From: Firm-04 sp045600205
Lineage (GTDB): Bacteria; Bacillota; Clostridia; Oscillospirales; Ruminococcaceae
Direction: 5' to 3'
DNA length: 64,000 nt
Assembly: GCA_045600205.1 (NCBI GenBank)
Contig: JAZRXM010000001.1
Coordinates: 73,030-137,029 of the forward strand
The first letter of the stretch is position 1; every line of letters begins with the position of its first letter. A program made the position numbers and the translations under genes. Of the stretch, positions 1 through 8,730 are shown piece after piece. The notes beneath the pieces are model-generated. The model was not told where the DNA came from. It worked only from the letters and a program-made list of their open reading frames with translations, and made no database searches.

Positions 1-1070
1 TCCAGTGCCTTGCGGATCTCTGACATCAGATTGTTATAGAACCAGAGATTGTGCTGTACCGCAAGCCTGCCGCCAAGCTGCTCGCCTGCTTTGAACAGAT
101 GTCTGATGTACGCACGCGAAAAATGCTGACAGGTCGGACAGCCGCATCCTTCCTCGATCGGGCGGGAATCCGTTTCAAAATTGCGGTTGGTCAGATGCAT
201 GATGCCGCCCCAAGTAAACACCGTTGCGTGACGCGCATTGCGGCTCGGCATGACACAGTCAAACAGATCAATGCCTCTCGCTACGCCCTCAACAATGTTC
301 TGCGGCGTGCCGACACCCATGAGGTAACGGATCTTTTCTTTCGGCATATACGGTTCCACGTGCTCGATGATGTCGTACATGACCTCTGCGGGTTCACCGA
401 CCGCCAAGCCGCCGATCGCATAGCCGTCCAGATCCATTGCCGCAATCTCTTTCATATGCTTGATGCGCAGGTCGGGGAACGTGCAGCCCTGATTGATGCC
501 GAACAATAGCTGATGCGGATTCATCGTATCGGGCAGGCTGTTGAGTCGTGCCATTTCGTCCTTGCAGCGTTTGAGCCAACGCGTAGTACGGGCACAGCTT
601 TGTGCTGCATAGAGATAAGGAGCGGGATTTTCTACGCATTCGTCAAAAGCCATGGCGATCGTCGAGCCGAGATTTGACTGGATCTGCATACTTTCTTCGG
701 GCCCCATGAAGATTTTTTTGCCATCCACATGAGAATGGAACGTGACGCCTTCCTCTTTGATTTTGCGGAGTTTTGCCAGCGAAAATACCTGAAATCCGCC
801 GCTGTCGGTGAGGGTGGGACCGTCCCAGCCTGTAAATCCCTGCAAGCCGCCCATGGTGCGTACAATGTTGTCGCCCGGGCGGACATGAAGGTGGTACGTG
901 TTGCACAGCATGACCTGACAATTGACCGCTTTCAGGTCATACGCGGAAAGTGCGCCTTTGATTGCACCCGCTGTGGCAACATTCATAAAGCAGGGGGTCT
1001 GAAAATCGCCGTGAACCGTGTGAAACATACCGCGGCGGGCAACGCCCTCCTGTAAAAGCAACTGATACAT
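1..1070 (-). CDS. tgt: Queuine/preQ1 tRNA-ribosyltransferase, 3' end cut by window
   Basis: This enzyme exchanges guanine 34 of GUN-anticodon tRNAs for the queuosine precursor preQ1. Read on the minus strand the protein starts MYQLLLQEGVARRG and contains the family motifs DSGGFQVFS, GGLAVGEP, GVGTPQNI and DCVMPSRNARH, followed by the start of the zinc site (CGCPTC). About 356 residues are present and the C-terminus lies outside the window. Two in-frame ATGs exist, at 1076 and 1070; 1070 is preferred because AGGAG sits about 7 nt upstream of it but only 1 nt from the other. A promoter is visible just upstream. The only unusual thing is the truncation, which is due to the window edge. Confidence 0.95.
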   Translation of the reverse strand, partial: MYQLLLQEGVARRGMFHTVHGDFQTPCFMNVATAGAIKGALSAYDLKAVNCQVMLCNTYHLHVRPGDNIVRTMGGLQGFTGWDGPTLTDSGGFQVFSLAKLRKIKEEGVTFHSHVDGKKIFMGPEESMQIQSNLGSTIAMAFDECVENPAPYLYAAQSCARTTRWLKRCKDEMARLNSLPDTMNPHQLLFGINQGCTFPDLRIKHMKEIAAMDLDGYAIGGLAVGEPAEVMYDIIEHVEPYMPKEKIRYLMGVGTPQNIVEGVARGIDLFDCVMPSRNARHATVFTWGGIMHLTNRNFETDSRPIEEGCGCPTCQHFSRAYIRHLFKAGEQLGGRLAVQHNLWFYNNLMSEIRKAL

Positions 1071-1108
1071 AAACATACTCCTTATGGTGACTTTTGGCAT
1101 TCCTGCAT

Positions 1109-1137
1109 ATTATAGCACATCTTCCGAAAAAAGTAAA
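1109..1137 (-). promoter_or_regulatory. Sigma-A type promoter for tgt
   Basis: On the minus strand TTTACT (1132-1137) is followed by a 17-bp spacer and TATAAT (1109-1114), about 35 bp upstream of the tgt start. Confidence 0.75.
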
Positions 1138-1157
1138 GGCGAAATCAGAAATTTAGC

Positions 1158-1186
1158 TTGCATTTTGTTAAAGGTTGTGGTATACT
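1158..1186 (+). promoter_or_regulatory. Sigma-A type promoter for the small membrane protein gene
   Basis: TTGCAT (1158-1163), a 17-bp spacer and TATACT (1181-1186) stand 40 bp ahead of the ATG at 1227. The -35 TTG could be mistaken for a start codon of a longer reading frame; the promoter reading is preferred. Confidence 0.75.
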
Positions 1187-1226
1187 AATATTCGGAATAT
1201 CCTTTTACAGAATCGAGGGGAACATC

Positions 1227-1775
1227 ATGCACGAGTATCAATCCCGTTATGAGCATACGCACAGAGGAAAAGTGTATATCAAATGGCTGATTTATATCGG
1301 TATTCTGGTTTGTGTGTTTGTATTCGGTTTTTTATGGATCATTGATTATATTGAAAATCAACGACTGACGGTGACACAGCGGGATTTTTCCGATCTGGAA
1401 CTTCAGTATTTTGAATATGACAACGGCATCAAGCTGGCAGAACGATTGAAACCTGCCTATGCATTCACGCAGGGCATTACCGATCAGGGCGCAAAATACG
1501 AGGGCTTTGTGTTCGACATCGACGGCGAGGTCAAGGATGTGCTGCTCGACTGCTTCAATCTGAGCTACGATGAAGAAAGAAATCAGAAGATCTCCACGAA
1601 CTGCAAAATGTTCTTTGAGCAGGGCAAGAAATATACAGGTCCGACCGTCAAGCTGCATACCGAGGACGGTACGACAAAGGGCATACAGTTTTCGGCGGAC
1701 AATGTGCGGTATCAGTTGTTTTTCTTCCACGATGACAACGACAATCTGCAAATGATGGCACGCAAAGAGTGCTGA
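1227..1775 (+). CDS. Hypothetical membrane-anchored protein (182 aa)
   Basis: I do not recognise this family. The protein starts MHEYQSRYEHTHRG and has one membrane segment at about residues 18-42 (WLIYIGILVCVFVFGFLWII), followed by a soluble domain that presumably faces outward. The start at 1227 is chosen because GAGGGG lies 6 nt upstream and the promoter at 1158-1186 overlaps any longer reading. The gene stands alone between tgt (divergent) and an HPr-like gene (convergent) and is followed at once by a strong hairpin. Function is unknown. Confidence 0.75.
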   Translation: MHEYQSRYEHTHRGKVYIKWLIYIGILVCVFVFGFLWIIDYIENQRLTVTQRDFSDLELQYFEYDNGIKLAERLKPAYAFTQGITDQGAKYEGFVFDIDGEVKDVLLDCFNLSYDEERNQKISTNCKMFFEQGKKYTGPTVKLHTEDGTTKGIQFSADNVRYQLFFFHDDNDNLQMMARKEC

Positions 1776-1787
1776 AAACATACGAAA

Positions 1788-1818
1788 TGGGACGGCTCCT
1801 GTCATACAGAGCCGTCCC
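1788..1818 (+). terminator. Hairpin downstream of the membrane protein gene
   Basis: TGGGACGGCTC (1788-1798) pairs perfectly with GAGCCGTCCCA (1809-1818): an 11-bp GC-rich stem with a 10-nt loop, 13 bp after the stop codon. There is no clear T-run, so termination strength is uncertain. Confidence 0.6.
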
Positions 1819-1928
1819 AGTGCTTCACAAACGAAAAACGCATCCTTCGCTGAAATAAGGGGAGCAGCAAAAGGATGCGGGTGATTGGCATTGCCCCCCA
1901 GCCGCACGGACAGGAGGGGAGCAACATG

Positions 1929-1965
1929 AAAAAAGGGGGATTTTGGGAGCAGCATAAGCCTCCCA
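1929..1965 (-). terminator. Candidate terminator after the HPr-like gene
   Basis: On the minus strand, TGGGAG pairs with CTCCCA (1944-1965) and is followed by a C/T-rich tract ending in six T (1929-1934). It lies about 40 bp after the stop of the HPr-like gene. The stem is short, so support is moderate. Confidence 0.45.
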
Positions 1966-2002
1966 AAAAGGAGAAGATGGCAAATGAAATGATACCTCCG
2001 CC

Positions 2003-2251
2003 TCAAGCAACAGGCTTGAAGAGGAATCTGCCGATTGCCTGTGTCAAAGACTGTTCCTGCTGTTCATCGACAGTGTTGGCAACCAGTTCAACGGGCTGTT
2101 CGCGGTCAAGGGTGAAAATGCCCATGATGGATTTTGCATCCACGGCATAAGAACCGACCTTGAGTTTCGCCTCAAACGGGAAATGTCCCATGATATTTAC
2201 AAATTCAGATACGTCCGAGATTTCGGGAAGAAAAATCGTCATTGCAGACAT
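2003..2251 (-). CDS. HPr-family protein lacking the active-site histidine (Crh-like)
   Basis: The 82-residue protein has the size and layout of the PTS phosphocarrier HPr. The serine-phosphorylation region is clear: AVDAKSIMGIFTL around Ser41, matching the classic KSIMG motif around HPr Ser46. The N-terminal motif that normally carries the phosphoryl-accepting histidine (GLHARPA) is replaced by EISDVSEFVNIM, with no histidine there, so this protein should not pass phosphate along the sugar transport chain. Bacillus Crh is the known precedent for a His-less, Ser-phosphorylated HPr relative that works with CcpA. The gene is monocistronic with its own promoter. A regulatory role is inference. 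Confidence 0.8.
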   Translation of the reverse strand: MSAMTIFLPEISDVSEFVNIMGHFPFEAKLKVGSYAVDAKSIMGIFTLDREQPVELVANTVDEQQEQSLTQAIGRFLFKPVA

Positions 2252-2335
2252 GGTGAAAACCTCACTTTTCTTTCGTATGGGGGAATTCAGTCTTCTCGTG
2301 GAATCAAATTGCGGGGGCGTGCGGGGGAATGTTTG

Positions 2336-2364
2336 TTGTCGTTCCCTGTTTCCGTGCTTATCAT
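2336..2364 (+). promoter_or_regulatory. Weak candidate plus-strand promoter for mtaB
   Basis: TTGTCG (2336-2341), 17-bp spacer, TATCAT (2359-2364). Its -10 box occupies almost the same bases as the -10 of the minus-strand HPr-like promoter. It is the only plausible plus-strand promoter I found ahead of mtaB; the match is modest. Confidence 0.35.
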
Positions 2365-2388
2365 ATCACGAAAAGTGCGTTTTGTCAA
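2360..2388 (-). promoter_or_regulatory. Promoter of the HPr-like gene
   Basis: Minus strand TTGACA (2383-2388), 17-bp spacer, TATGAT (2360-2365). The 5' untranslated region would be about 100 nt. Confidence 0.75.
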
Positions 2389-2412
2389 GCAAAAACACTA
2401 TGATTTGTGCAA

Positions 2413-2450
2413 CTGACCGAATTTATCAGTTCGGACAGCAATTCTTTTTT
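2413..2450 (+). terminator. Hairpin with T-run in the mtaB upstream region
   Basis: CTGACCGAA (2413-2421) pairs with TTCGGACAG (2430-2438) with one mismatch, followed by CAATT and a run of seven T. It looks like an intrinsic terminator but no coding gene precedes it on this strand. It may be a leader attenuator of mtaB. An outer inverted repeat, TTGTGCAAC (2405-2413) and GTTGCACAA (2472-2480), flanks it. Confidence 0.45.
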
Positions 2451-2522
2451 TATTCTTGATAGTTCGGAAATGTTGCACAAGTGAATAACATTAAATTTGT
2501 GCATATTGTATAGGAGCAAACC

Positions 2523-3827
2523 ATGAAATTTCAAATCGTTACCTTTGGATGCAAAGTCAATCAGGCGGAGTCCGCAGGATTGTGCCGGCTGCTGTGCTCA
2601 CAGGGCATGGAGCAGGCGGAACAGCGGGATGCCGCAGACCTGATTGTGGTCAACAGCTGTGCCGTTACCGATGAGAGCGTGCGGAAAGTCAAGCAGCTTC
2701 TGCGTTCTGTGAAACGGAAAAATCCTGATGCGCTGGTCGCGCTGACAGGCTGCTGGCCGCAGGCATTTCCGGAGGATGATTTTTGCGGCGCGGATTACGT
2801 TACAGGCACCAAAGACCGCGATGCGCTCCTGCAATGGTGTCAGCAATGCATGAAAATGCGACCTGATACGCAGGAAACGAAAATTACACCATATAAAAGT
2901 GCATCTGATTCGTTTTCACCGCTGCCTTGCGCAGATACTACGAAAACACGCGCTTTCCTGAAAATTCAGGACGGCTGCAACCAGTTCTGCACTTACTGCA
3001 TCATTCCGTTTTCCCGCGGACGCTGCCGCTCGATGACATTGGAACGGCTGAAACAGGAGGTCGATCAGCTTGCGGAACAGGGTTTCCGTGAGATCGTGCT
3101 GACGGGCATCAACCTCGGATTTTTCGGCATGGATACAGGATGCGACATTGCGGATGCGGTTGCCGTTTGTGCAGCAAATCCGCAGATTTTGCGGGTGCGG
3201 CTCGGCTCGCTCGAACCGGAACGCATGACCGCCGAAATCCTTGCAAGGCTTGCCGCCTGCGAGAAATTCTGTCCGCAGTTTCATCTTTCGCTGCAAAGCG
3301 GTTCCGATGCCGTACTGACCCGCATGAACCGCCGCTACCGCAGTAAAGAATATGCAGAACTTGCTGAAAAAATACACACCCTGTTCCCGAATGCCGCCCT
3401 CACGACCGATGTCATTGTGGGATTCCCGGGAGAACATGAGGCGGAATATCAGGAGACAGTCGCATTTGTGAAGAAAATCGGCTTTGCAAAAGTCCATGTG
3501 TTCCCATACTCCCAACGCGCAGGTACCAAAGCTGCCGCGATGGATGACCAGATCCCGCAGCAGGTCAAAATGCAGCGCAGTGCAGATCTGACCCGCATTG
3601 CCAATGAGATTCGCCGAGAACATCTTGCAGGCTATGTCGGCAGGACGGTTGAAGTACTCGTGGAGGGAAAAAAACGGCAAAATGCACAGACCTTTTACCA
3701 AGGGCATACCAAGGAAGGTACACTTGTGAAAATTTTGCCGAAAAATGATGAAAAGGGTTTGCGAAATTCCATTGTTTGTGTTACAATAGAAGCATATGAG
3801 GACGATTGCTGTATTGCTCGCCCTTGA
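2523..3827 (+). CDS. mtaB: tRNA t6A37 methylthiotransferase MtaB
   Basis: This radical SAM enzyme adds a methylthio group to t6A37 of tRNA. The N-terminal UPF0004 domain carries three cysteines for an auxiliary cluster (Cys10 in TFGCKVNQ, Cys46 in VNSCAVTD, Cys77 in LTGCWPQ). The radical SAM cluster site is CNQFCTYC at residues 152-159, followed by the usual RGR motif. A C-terminal TRAM-like domain ends the 434-aa protein. The start at 2523 has TAGGAG 6 nt upstream. It is followed after 35 bp by purL and may be co-transcribed with it. Confidence 0.93.
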   Translation: MKFQIVTFGCKVNQAESAGLCRLLCSQGMEQAEQRDAADLIVVNSCAVTDESVRKVKQLLRSVKRKNPDALVALTGCWPQAFPEDDFCGADYVTGTKDRDALLQWCQQCMKMRPDTQETKITPYKSASDSFSPLPCADTTKTRAFLKIQDGCNQFCTYCIIPFSRGRCRSMTLERLKQEVDQLAEQGFREIVLTGINLGFFGMDTGCDIADAVAVCAANPQILRVRLGSLEPERMTAEILARLAACEKFCPQFHLSLQSGSDAVLTRMNRRYRSKEYAELAEKIHTLFPNAALTTDVIVGFPGEHEAEYQETVAFVKKIGFAKVHVFPYSQRAGTKAAAMDDQIPQQVKMQRSADLTRIANEIRREHLAGYVGRTVEVLVEGKKRQNAQTFYQGHTKEGTLVKILPKNDEKGLRNSIVCVTIEAYEDDCCIARP

Positions 3828-3862
3828 TCAAAATACTGATTTTTTCGGAGGTAATTTGTATC

Positions 3863-6800
3863 ATGGCAGTTTATCGCATTTACACAGAAAAAAAGCCCCA
3901 GTATGCCGTGGAAGCTCAGTCCGTTCTTTCGGATCTGCGCACGGCACTGCGTCTGGATGTCGTCGGCATTCGCGTGCTGAATCGCTACGACGCAGACCAC
4001 ATTTCGGAGGAGGAATTCCGTCGTGCGGTACCCACCGTTTTCTCGGAGCCTGCTGTCGATTATGTCTATGAAAAGCTGCCGATGCTTTCCAATCAGGAGC
4101 GCATTTTCGCAGTCGAGTATCTTCCCGGTCAGTTTGACCAGAGAGCCGATTCCTGCGAACAGTGCATCCAGATCCTGAACGGTCAGGAACGCTGCCGTGT
4201 CAGAAATGCGCGTGTTTACATCGTATCGGGCGCAATTTCCGATGAGGAGTTCGAGAAACTCAAGAAGTACCTCATCAACCCCGTGGAAAGCCGCGAAGCA
4301 TCTCTTGATACCGTGGATTCCCTCGATACCAATTATGCAATCCCCACCACTGTCGAAACCCTCGATGGTTTCTGCGAGATGGACGAGTCTGCCAGAAAAG
4401 CATTCCTCAACGATTACGCACTAGCAATGGATCTCGATGACATCACGTTCTGTCAGGAGTACTTCCGCGATACCGAGCACCGTGACCCCACCATTACCGA
4501 GATCCGCATGATCGATACCTACTGGAGTGACCACTGCCGTCACACCACTTTCCTGACTACTATTGATAAGGCAACCATCGAAACGCCGTATATTCAGGAA
4601 ACTTACAACGATTACCTCCGCATTCGCAAGGAACTGGGCAGAGATGCAAAGCCCATCACGCTGATGGATATGGCGCTGATGGCAATGCGCAAACTCAAGG
4701 CAGACGGCAAGATCCCCGCTCTGGATGAAAGCGAAGAAATCAACGCTTGTTCTGTCAAAATCAAGGTCGATACCGATAAGGGTACCGAGGACTGGATCTT
4801 GATGTTCAAGAACGAAACCCATAACCACCCCACCGAAATCGAACCGTTTGGCGGTGCTGCGACCTGTCTGGGCGGTGCCATTCGTGACCCGCTTTCGGGC
4901 AGAAGCTACGTCTATCAGGCAATGCGTGTCACGGGTGCGGCAAATCCGCTCGTTCCCGTTTCCGATACCATGCCCGGCAAGCTCCCGCAGCGTAAAATTA
5001 CCGTCGGTGCCGCAAACGGTTACAGCTCCTACGGTAACCAGATCGGTCTGGCAACCGGTCATGTCGCAGAGGTCTATCACCCCGGCTATGTCGCAAAGCG
5101 TCTGGAGATCGGTGCGGTTGTCGGTGCGGCACCTGCTGAAAACATCCGCAGAGAAGTGCCTGTTCCCGGCGATATCATCATCCTGCTGGGCGGCAAAACG
5201 GGTCGTGACGGCTGCGGCGGTGCAACCGGTTCTTCCAAATCCCACACTCTCGAATCCCTGACCCATTGCGGCGCAGAGGTCCAGAAGGGTAATGCACCTG
5301 AGGAGCGCAAACTCCAGAGATTGTTCCGTGACCCCGCTGTTACCAAACTCATCAAGCGCTGCAACGACTTCGGTGCAGGCGGCGTTTCTGTTGCAATCGG
5401 TGAGCTGACCGATGGTCTGGATATTGATTTGAACGCAGTTCCTCGTAAATATGACGGTCTGGATGGCACCGAGCTTGCGATTTCCGAATCGCAGGAGCGA
5501 ATGGCTGTTGTGGTCGCGCCCGAGGATGTTGACGCTTTCATGGCTGCCGCAGATAAGGAAAACCTGCTCGCAACGGTCGTGGCAAAGGCAACCGATACCA
5601 ACCGTCTGCGCATGAACTGGAACGGCAAGACCATCGTCAACCTTTCCAGAGAATTCCTCAATTCCAACGGCGCAGAAAAGCATACCGATGTTGTTGCGTT
5701 CAATCCGGAACCGACCGCGGAAACCCGCTATGAGGATACCCCCGACGGCTGGAAAGAACTCATGGGCAACCTCAACGTCTGCTCGCAGAAGGGTCTGGTC
5801 GAGAAATTCGACTCCACCATCGGCGCAGGTACCGTGCTGATGCCCTACGGCGGTATCTATCAGCTGACTCCTTCGCAGGCTATGGCGGCAAAAATCCCTG
5901 TTCTGACAGGCGAAACCTCTACCTGCTCCATTATGGGCTGGGGCTTCCACCCGACCATTTCCGAAAAATCTCCGTACCACGGCGCAATGCTCGCAGTCAT
6001 CGAGTCTGTTGCAAAGGTTATCGCAGCGGGCGGCTCGTGGCATCAGTGCTGGCTCACGTTCCAGGAATACTTCGAGCGTACCCAGAACAATCCGAAGCGC
6101 TGGGGTAAGCCGTTCTCCGCTCTGCTCGGTGCATTCAAGGCTCAACTGGAACTGGAATGCGCATCCATCGGCGGCAAGGACTCCATGTCCGGTACATTTG
6201 AAAAGGTCGATGTTCCGCCGACTCTGGTATCCTTTGCAGTTTCCGTTGCGGATACCAAGCGCGTTCTTTCCACCGAATTCAAAAAGGCAGGCGATACGGT
6301 CATCCGCATCGCTCCGAAATATGACGGCAACGGTCTGCCCGACTGGGACAGCGTCCGCGCTTGCTTCGATACCGTGGAGAAGATGATCTCCGACGGCAGA
6401 GCAAAGGCAATCTGGACGGTTACAGGCGGCGGTGTGGCAGAAGGTATCGCAAAGATGTGCTTCGGTAACCACATCGGCTTCGAGTTCAGCAAAAAGCTTC
6501 CCGCACAGATCCTCTTTGCACCGTATGTCGGCTCGTTCCTCATCGAACTGGAAGGTGCGGCAAAGGACGGCGAGGAAGTCATCGGCCGCACCACTGAACA
6601 GTACAAGGTGTTCAGCGATGCCTACACCATCAGCCTCGACAGCCTCCAGAAAGTCTGGGAAGGCAAACTGGAATCTGTATTCCCGTGCCGCATCAAGACC
6701 GAATTTGCTACCATTGAATCCTACGCATTCAAGGCAGAACGCCGCGTCGCACCGACCATTAAGACCGCAAAACCGCGTGTTCTGATCCCTGTATTCCCCG

Positions 6801-7570
6801 GCACTAACTGCGAGTACGATACTGCACGCGCATTTGAACGTGCCGGTGCCGCTCCCGAAATTCTTGTCATCCGCAACCTGTCCGCAAAGGCAATCGAGGA
6901 TTCTGTGGAAGCAGCAGTCAAGCTGATTGAGAATTCCCAGATGATCATGCTGCCGGGCGGTTTCTCGGGCGGCGACGAGCCTGACGGTTCGGGCAAATTC
7001 ATTACTGCTTTCTTCCGCAATCCGCAGGTTGCAGAGGCAGTTCACAAGCTGCTCCAGAAGCGCGACGGTCTGATGCTCGGTATCTGCAACGGTTTCCAGG
7101 CACTCATTAAGCTGGGTCTGGTTCCTTACGGCGAAATCACCGAGATGAGCGACAATTCTCCGACGCTGACCTTCAACACCATCGCACGCCACCAGAGCAT
7201 GATGGTCACTACACGCATTGCATCGAACAAGTCGCCGTGGCTGGCTGGCTGCGAGGTCGGCGATCTTCACACCGTTCCGATTTCGCACGGCGAGGGCAGA
7301 TTCATCGCCCCGACCGCACTGATTCGCAGAATGGCAAGCAATGGTCAGATCGCAACGCAGTATGTTGACCTTTCGGGTCGTCCGACGATGGACATCCGCT
7401 TCAATCCGAACAGCTCCATTGACGCAATCGAGGGTATCACTTCGCCTGACGGCAGAGTGCTCGGTAAGATGGGTCACAGCGAGCGCATCGGCAGAGAGGT
7501 CTGCAAGAACGTACCCGGCGAAAAGGATCAGAAGATCTTTGAAAACGGTGTTCGTTATTTCGCTGATTAA
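3863..7570 (+). CDS. purL: Phosphoribosylformylglycinamidine synthase, single-chain
   Basis: The enzyme makes formylglycinamidine ribonucleotide in step four of purine synthesis. At 1235 aa it is the long form that joins synthetase and glutaminase in one chain. The ATP/FGAR-binding core includes MIDTYWSDHCRHTTF and ETHNHPTEIEPFGGAATC. The C-terminal glutamine amidotransferase begins near residue 972 (VLIPVFPGTNCEYD), has its catalytic cysteine in LGICNGFQ near residue 1075, and its histidine in SHGEGRF. The start at 3863 is chosen for the CGGAGG site 8 nt upstream; the frame runs further up, into the end of mtaB. A strong terminator follows. No other pur gene lies in the window. Confidence 0.96.
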   Translation: MAVYRIYTEKKPQYAVEAQSVLSDLRTALRLDVVGIRVLNRYDADHISEEEFRRAVPTVFSEPAVDYVYEKLPMLSNQERIFAVEYLPGQFDQRADSCEQCIQILNGQERCRVRNARVYIVSGAISDEEFEKLKKYLINPVESREASLDTVDSLDTNYAIPTTVETLDGFCEMDESARKAFLNDYALAMDLDDITFCQEYFRDTEHRDPTITEIRMIDTYWSDHCRHTTFLTTIDKATIETPYIQETYNDYLRIRKELGRDAKPITLMDMALMAMRKLKADGKIPALDESEEINACSVKIKVDTDKGTEDWILMFKNETHNHPTEIEPFGGAATCLGGAIRDPLSGRSYVYQAMRVTGAANPLVPVSDTMPGKLPQRKITVGAANGYSSYGNQIGLATGHVAEVYHPGYVAKRLEIGAVVGAAPAENIRREVPVPGDIIILLGGKTGRDGCGGATGSSKSHTLESLTHCGAEVQKGNAPEERKLQRLFRDPAVTKLIKRCNDFGAGGVSVAIGELTDGLDIDLNAVPRKYDGLDGTELAISESQERMAVVVAPEDVDAFMAAADKENLLATVVAKATDTNRLRMNWNGKTIVNLSREFLNSNGAEKHTDVVAFNPEPTAETRYEDTPDGWKELMGNLNVCSQKGLVEKFDSTIGAGTVLMPYGGIYQLTPSQAMAAKIPVLTGETSTCSIMGWGFHPTISEKSPYHGAMLAVIESVAKVIAAGGSWHQCWLTFQEYFERTQNNPKRWGKPFSALLGAFKAQLELECASIGGKDSMSGTFEKVDVPPTLVSFAVSVADTKRVLSTEFKKAGDTVIRIAPKYDGNGLPDWDSVRACFDTVEKMISDGRAKAIWTVTGGGVAEGIAKMCFGNHIGFEFSKKLPAQILFAPYVGSFLIELEGAAKDGEEVIGRTTEQYKVFSDAYTISLDSLQKVWEGKLESVFPCRIKTEFATIESYAFKAERRVAPTIKTAKPRVLIPVFPGTNCEYDTARAFERAGAAPEILVIRNLSAKAIEDSVEAAVKLIENSQMIMLPGGFSGGDEPDGSGKFITAFFRNPQVAEAVHKLLQKRDGLMLGICNGFQALIKLGLVPYGEITEMSDNSPTLTFNTIARHQSMMVTTRIASNKSPWLAGCEVGDLHTVPISHGEGRFIAPTALIRRMASNGQIATQYVDLSGRPTMDIRFNPNSSIDAIEGITSPDGRVLGKMGHSERIGREVCKNVPGEKDQKIFENGVRYFAD

Positions 7571-7581
7571 GATAAAACGAA

Positions 7582-7616
7582 ACGCGCAAGTCTTGCAAGG
7601 ACTTGCGCGTTTTTTT
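7582..7616 (+). terminator. Intrinsic terminator of purL
   Basis: ACGCGCAAGTC (7582-7592) pairs perfectly with GACTTGCGCGT (7600-7610) across a 7-nt loop and is followed by a run of T. Confidence 0.9.
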
Positions 7617-7641
7617 CGTATAAAAGGCGGATGTCGCCGCA

Positions 7642-8343
7642 TCAGCAGCCCGTGACGTTGAAATCAACCTCAATTGTTTTCCATGATGAAAACACCTCAG
7701 GATCGACCACACATGCGGAATGCTGCTCGTCTGTCGGGAGGATTTTTCCCTCAGCAGTGTGCGCATCCTCGGAAAATTTCGCCCGCGGATGATAGATATT
7801 GCTGTGCATTTCTATGCCGTCATCGGAATCCGTATAATTGGCAGCGACCATTTCCACAGGCTTGCCGTCCACACGGATTTCCTTGATCTCAATGTTCATT
7901 TTCGGGAACAGCTTGGCACCGTCCAGTATCCTGACCGCTGCATAATCCACGGAACTGCATGAAAATTCTTTTTCAATATCGCCGCTGGCTTCGTAGCGGC
8001 AGCCTTTCGTATCCGCATTGATACGCACGGTGTACCCGCCGTTGCCATGAATATGTGTGATGCCTGCGTTATAGGCAAGCATATCGGTTTCCATACCCCA
8101 GTACTGCACATACCATTGATCCGCGGCGATTGCCAGAATCGCATCGCCTGATTGGGCGACAACGCGCTTTTCCAGAACAGGCGGTTCCTGATAAACAGGC
8201 GCATTGGCAGCCGGTGCGGTTGTGGAAGCCACGGTGCTTACAGAAGGGGATTTTTCAGAGCCGTGTTGCGTTTCACAGCTTGATAGACATATCATCAGTG
8301 ACGCAGATGCGCATAAAATAAACCAATTTGAAAAATGCTTCAT
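7642..8343 (-). CDS. Predicted lipoprotein of unknown function (233 aa)
   Basis: The N-terminus is a lipoprotein signal peptide: basic start, hydrophobic core and lipobox LSSC with Cys23. A Thr/Ser/Ala/Pro-rich spacer follows, then a domain ending in a strand-like stretch WKTIEVDFNVTG, of a kind seen in beta-sandwich extracellular domains. I do not recognise a catalytic motif. AGGAG lies 7 nt before the ATG at 8343. The gene is convergent with purL and has its own promoter. It would sit on the outer face of the membrane; a substrate-binding role is only a guess. Confidence 0.75.
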   Translation of the reverse strand: MKHFSNWFILCASASLMICLSSCETQHGSEKSPSVSTVASTTAPAANAPVYQEPPVLEKRVVAQSGDAILAIAADQWYVQYWGMETDMLAYNAGITHIHGNGGYTVRINADTKGCRYEASGDIEKEFSCSSVDYAAVRILDGAKLFPKMNIEIKEIRVDGKPVEMVAANYTDSDDGIEMHSNIYHPRAKFSEDAHTAEGKILPTDEQHSACVVDPEVFSSWKTIEVDFNVTGC

Positions 8344-8375
8344 GAAATGCTCCTTTGTTGAATGTCAGTATTTTC

Positions 8376-8404
8376 ATGATACACTGTTTTGTGCGAAAAG
8401 ACAA
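8376..8404 (-). promoter_or_regulatory. Promoter of the lipoprotein gene
   Basis: Minus strand TTGTCT (8399-8404), 17-bp spacer, TATCAT (8376-8381). Confidence 0.6.
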
Positions 8405-8651
8405 GTGGAAAAAATGCCAAAGATACCGCAGAAGCAAGGACGCAATCTGTGAAAAAACAGAGAATACAGTCGGAATGTAGAAATATTAGGCTTGTATTTG
8501 CGCAGTATTCATAAAAATGTACAAATTCAACAGAGAGTCATAATGGACGAGAGAATTTCTTTCGCCAAAGACGCGATTTTTGAATCGTTTGTTTACGGAA
8601 AACAACAAATTCCCAAAGAAAATTATACGGAAAGTTTTTTTTCGTCAGGTA

Positions 8652-8680
8652 TTTACAAATCTAAAAGAATGTGCTATAAT
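8652..8680 (+). promoter_or_regulatory. Promoter of the LacI-family gene
   Basis: TTTACA (8652-8657), 17-bp spacer, TATAAT (8675-8680). The transcript would carry a leader of about 120 nt. Confidence 0.75.
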
Positions 8681-8730
8681 GAAGCAATAGTAACATAGGC
8701 GAATTGTCTACCTTGAAGAAACAGATGAAA

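Noticed and set aside
1158..1226. N-terminal extension of the small membrane protein from TTG 1158
   Set aside because: These bases form a -35/-10 promoter and the ATG at 1227 has its own ribosome site.
1825..2010. Small minus-strand frames in the gap after the HPr-like gene
   Set aside because: They lie across a terminator-like hairpin and have no ribosome site.
4421..7642. A 1073-codon open frame on the minus strand opposite purL
   Set aside because: It is the mirror of purL codon bias. The translation shows no recognisable family, is Cys/His/Arg-rich in a random-looking way and has no ribosome site, while the purL frame has all catalytic motifs.
8492..8698. 68-codon open frame ahead of the LacI-family gene
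   Set aside because: No good ribosome site, ends past the promoter of the LacI-family gene, composition typical of AT-rich intergenic DNA.
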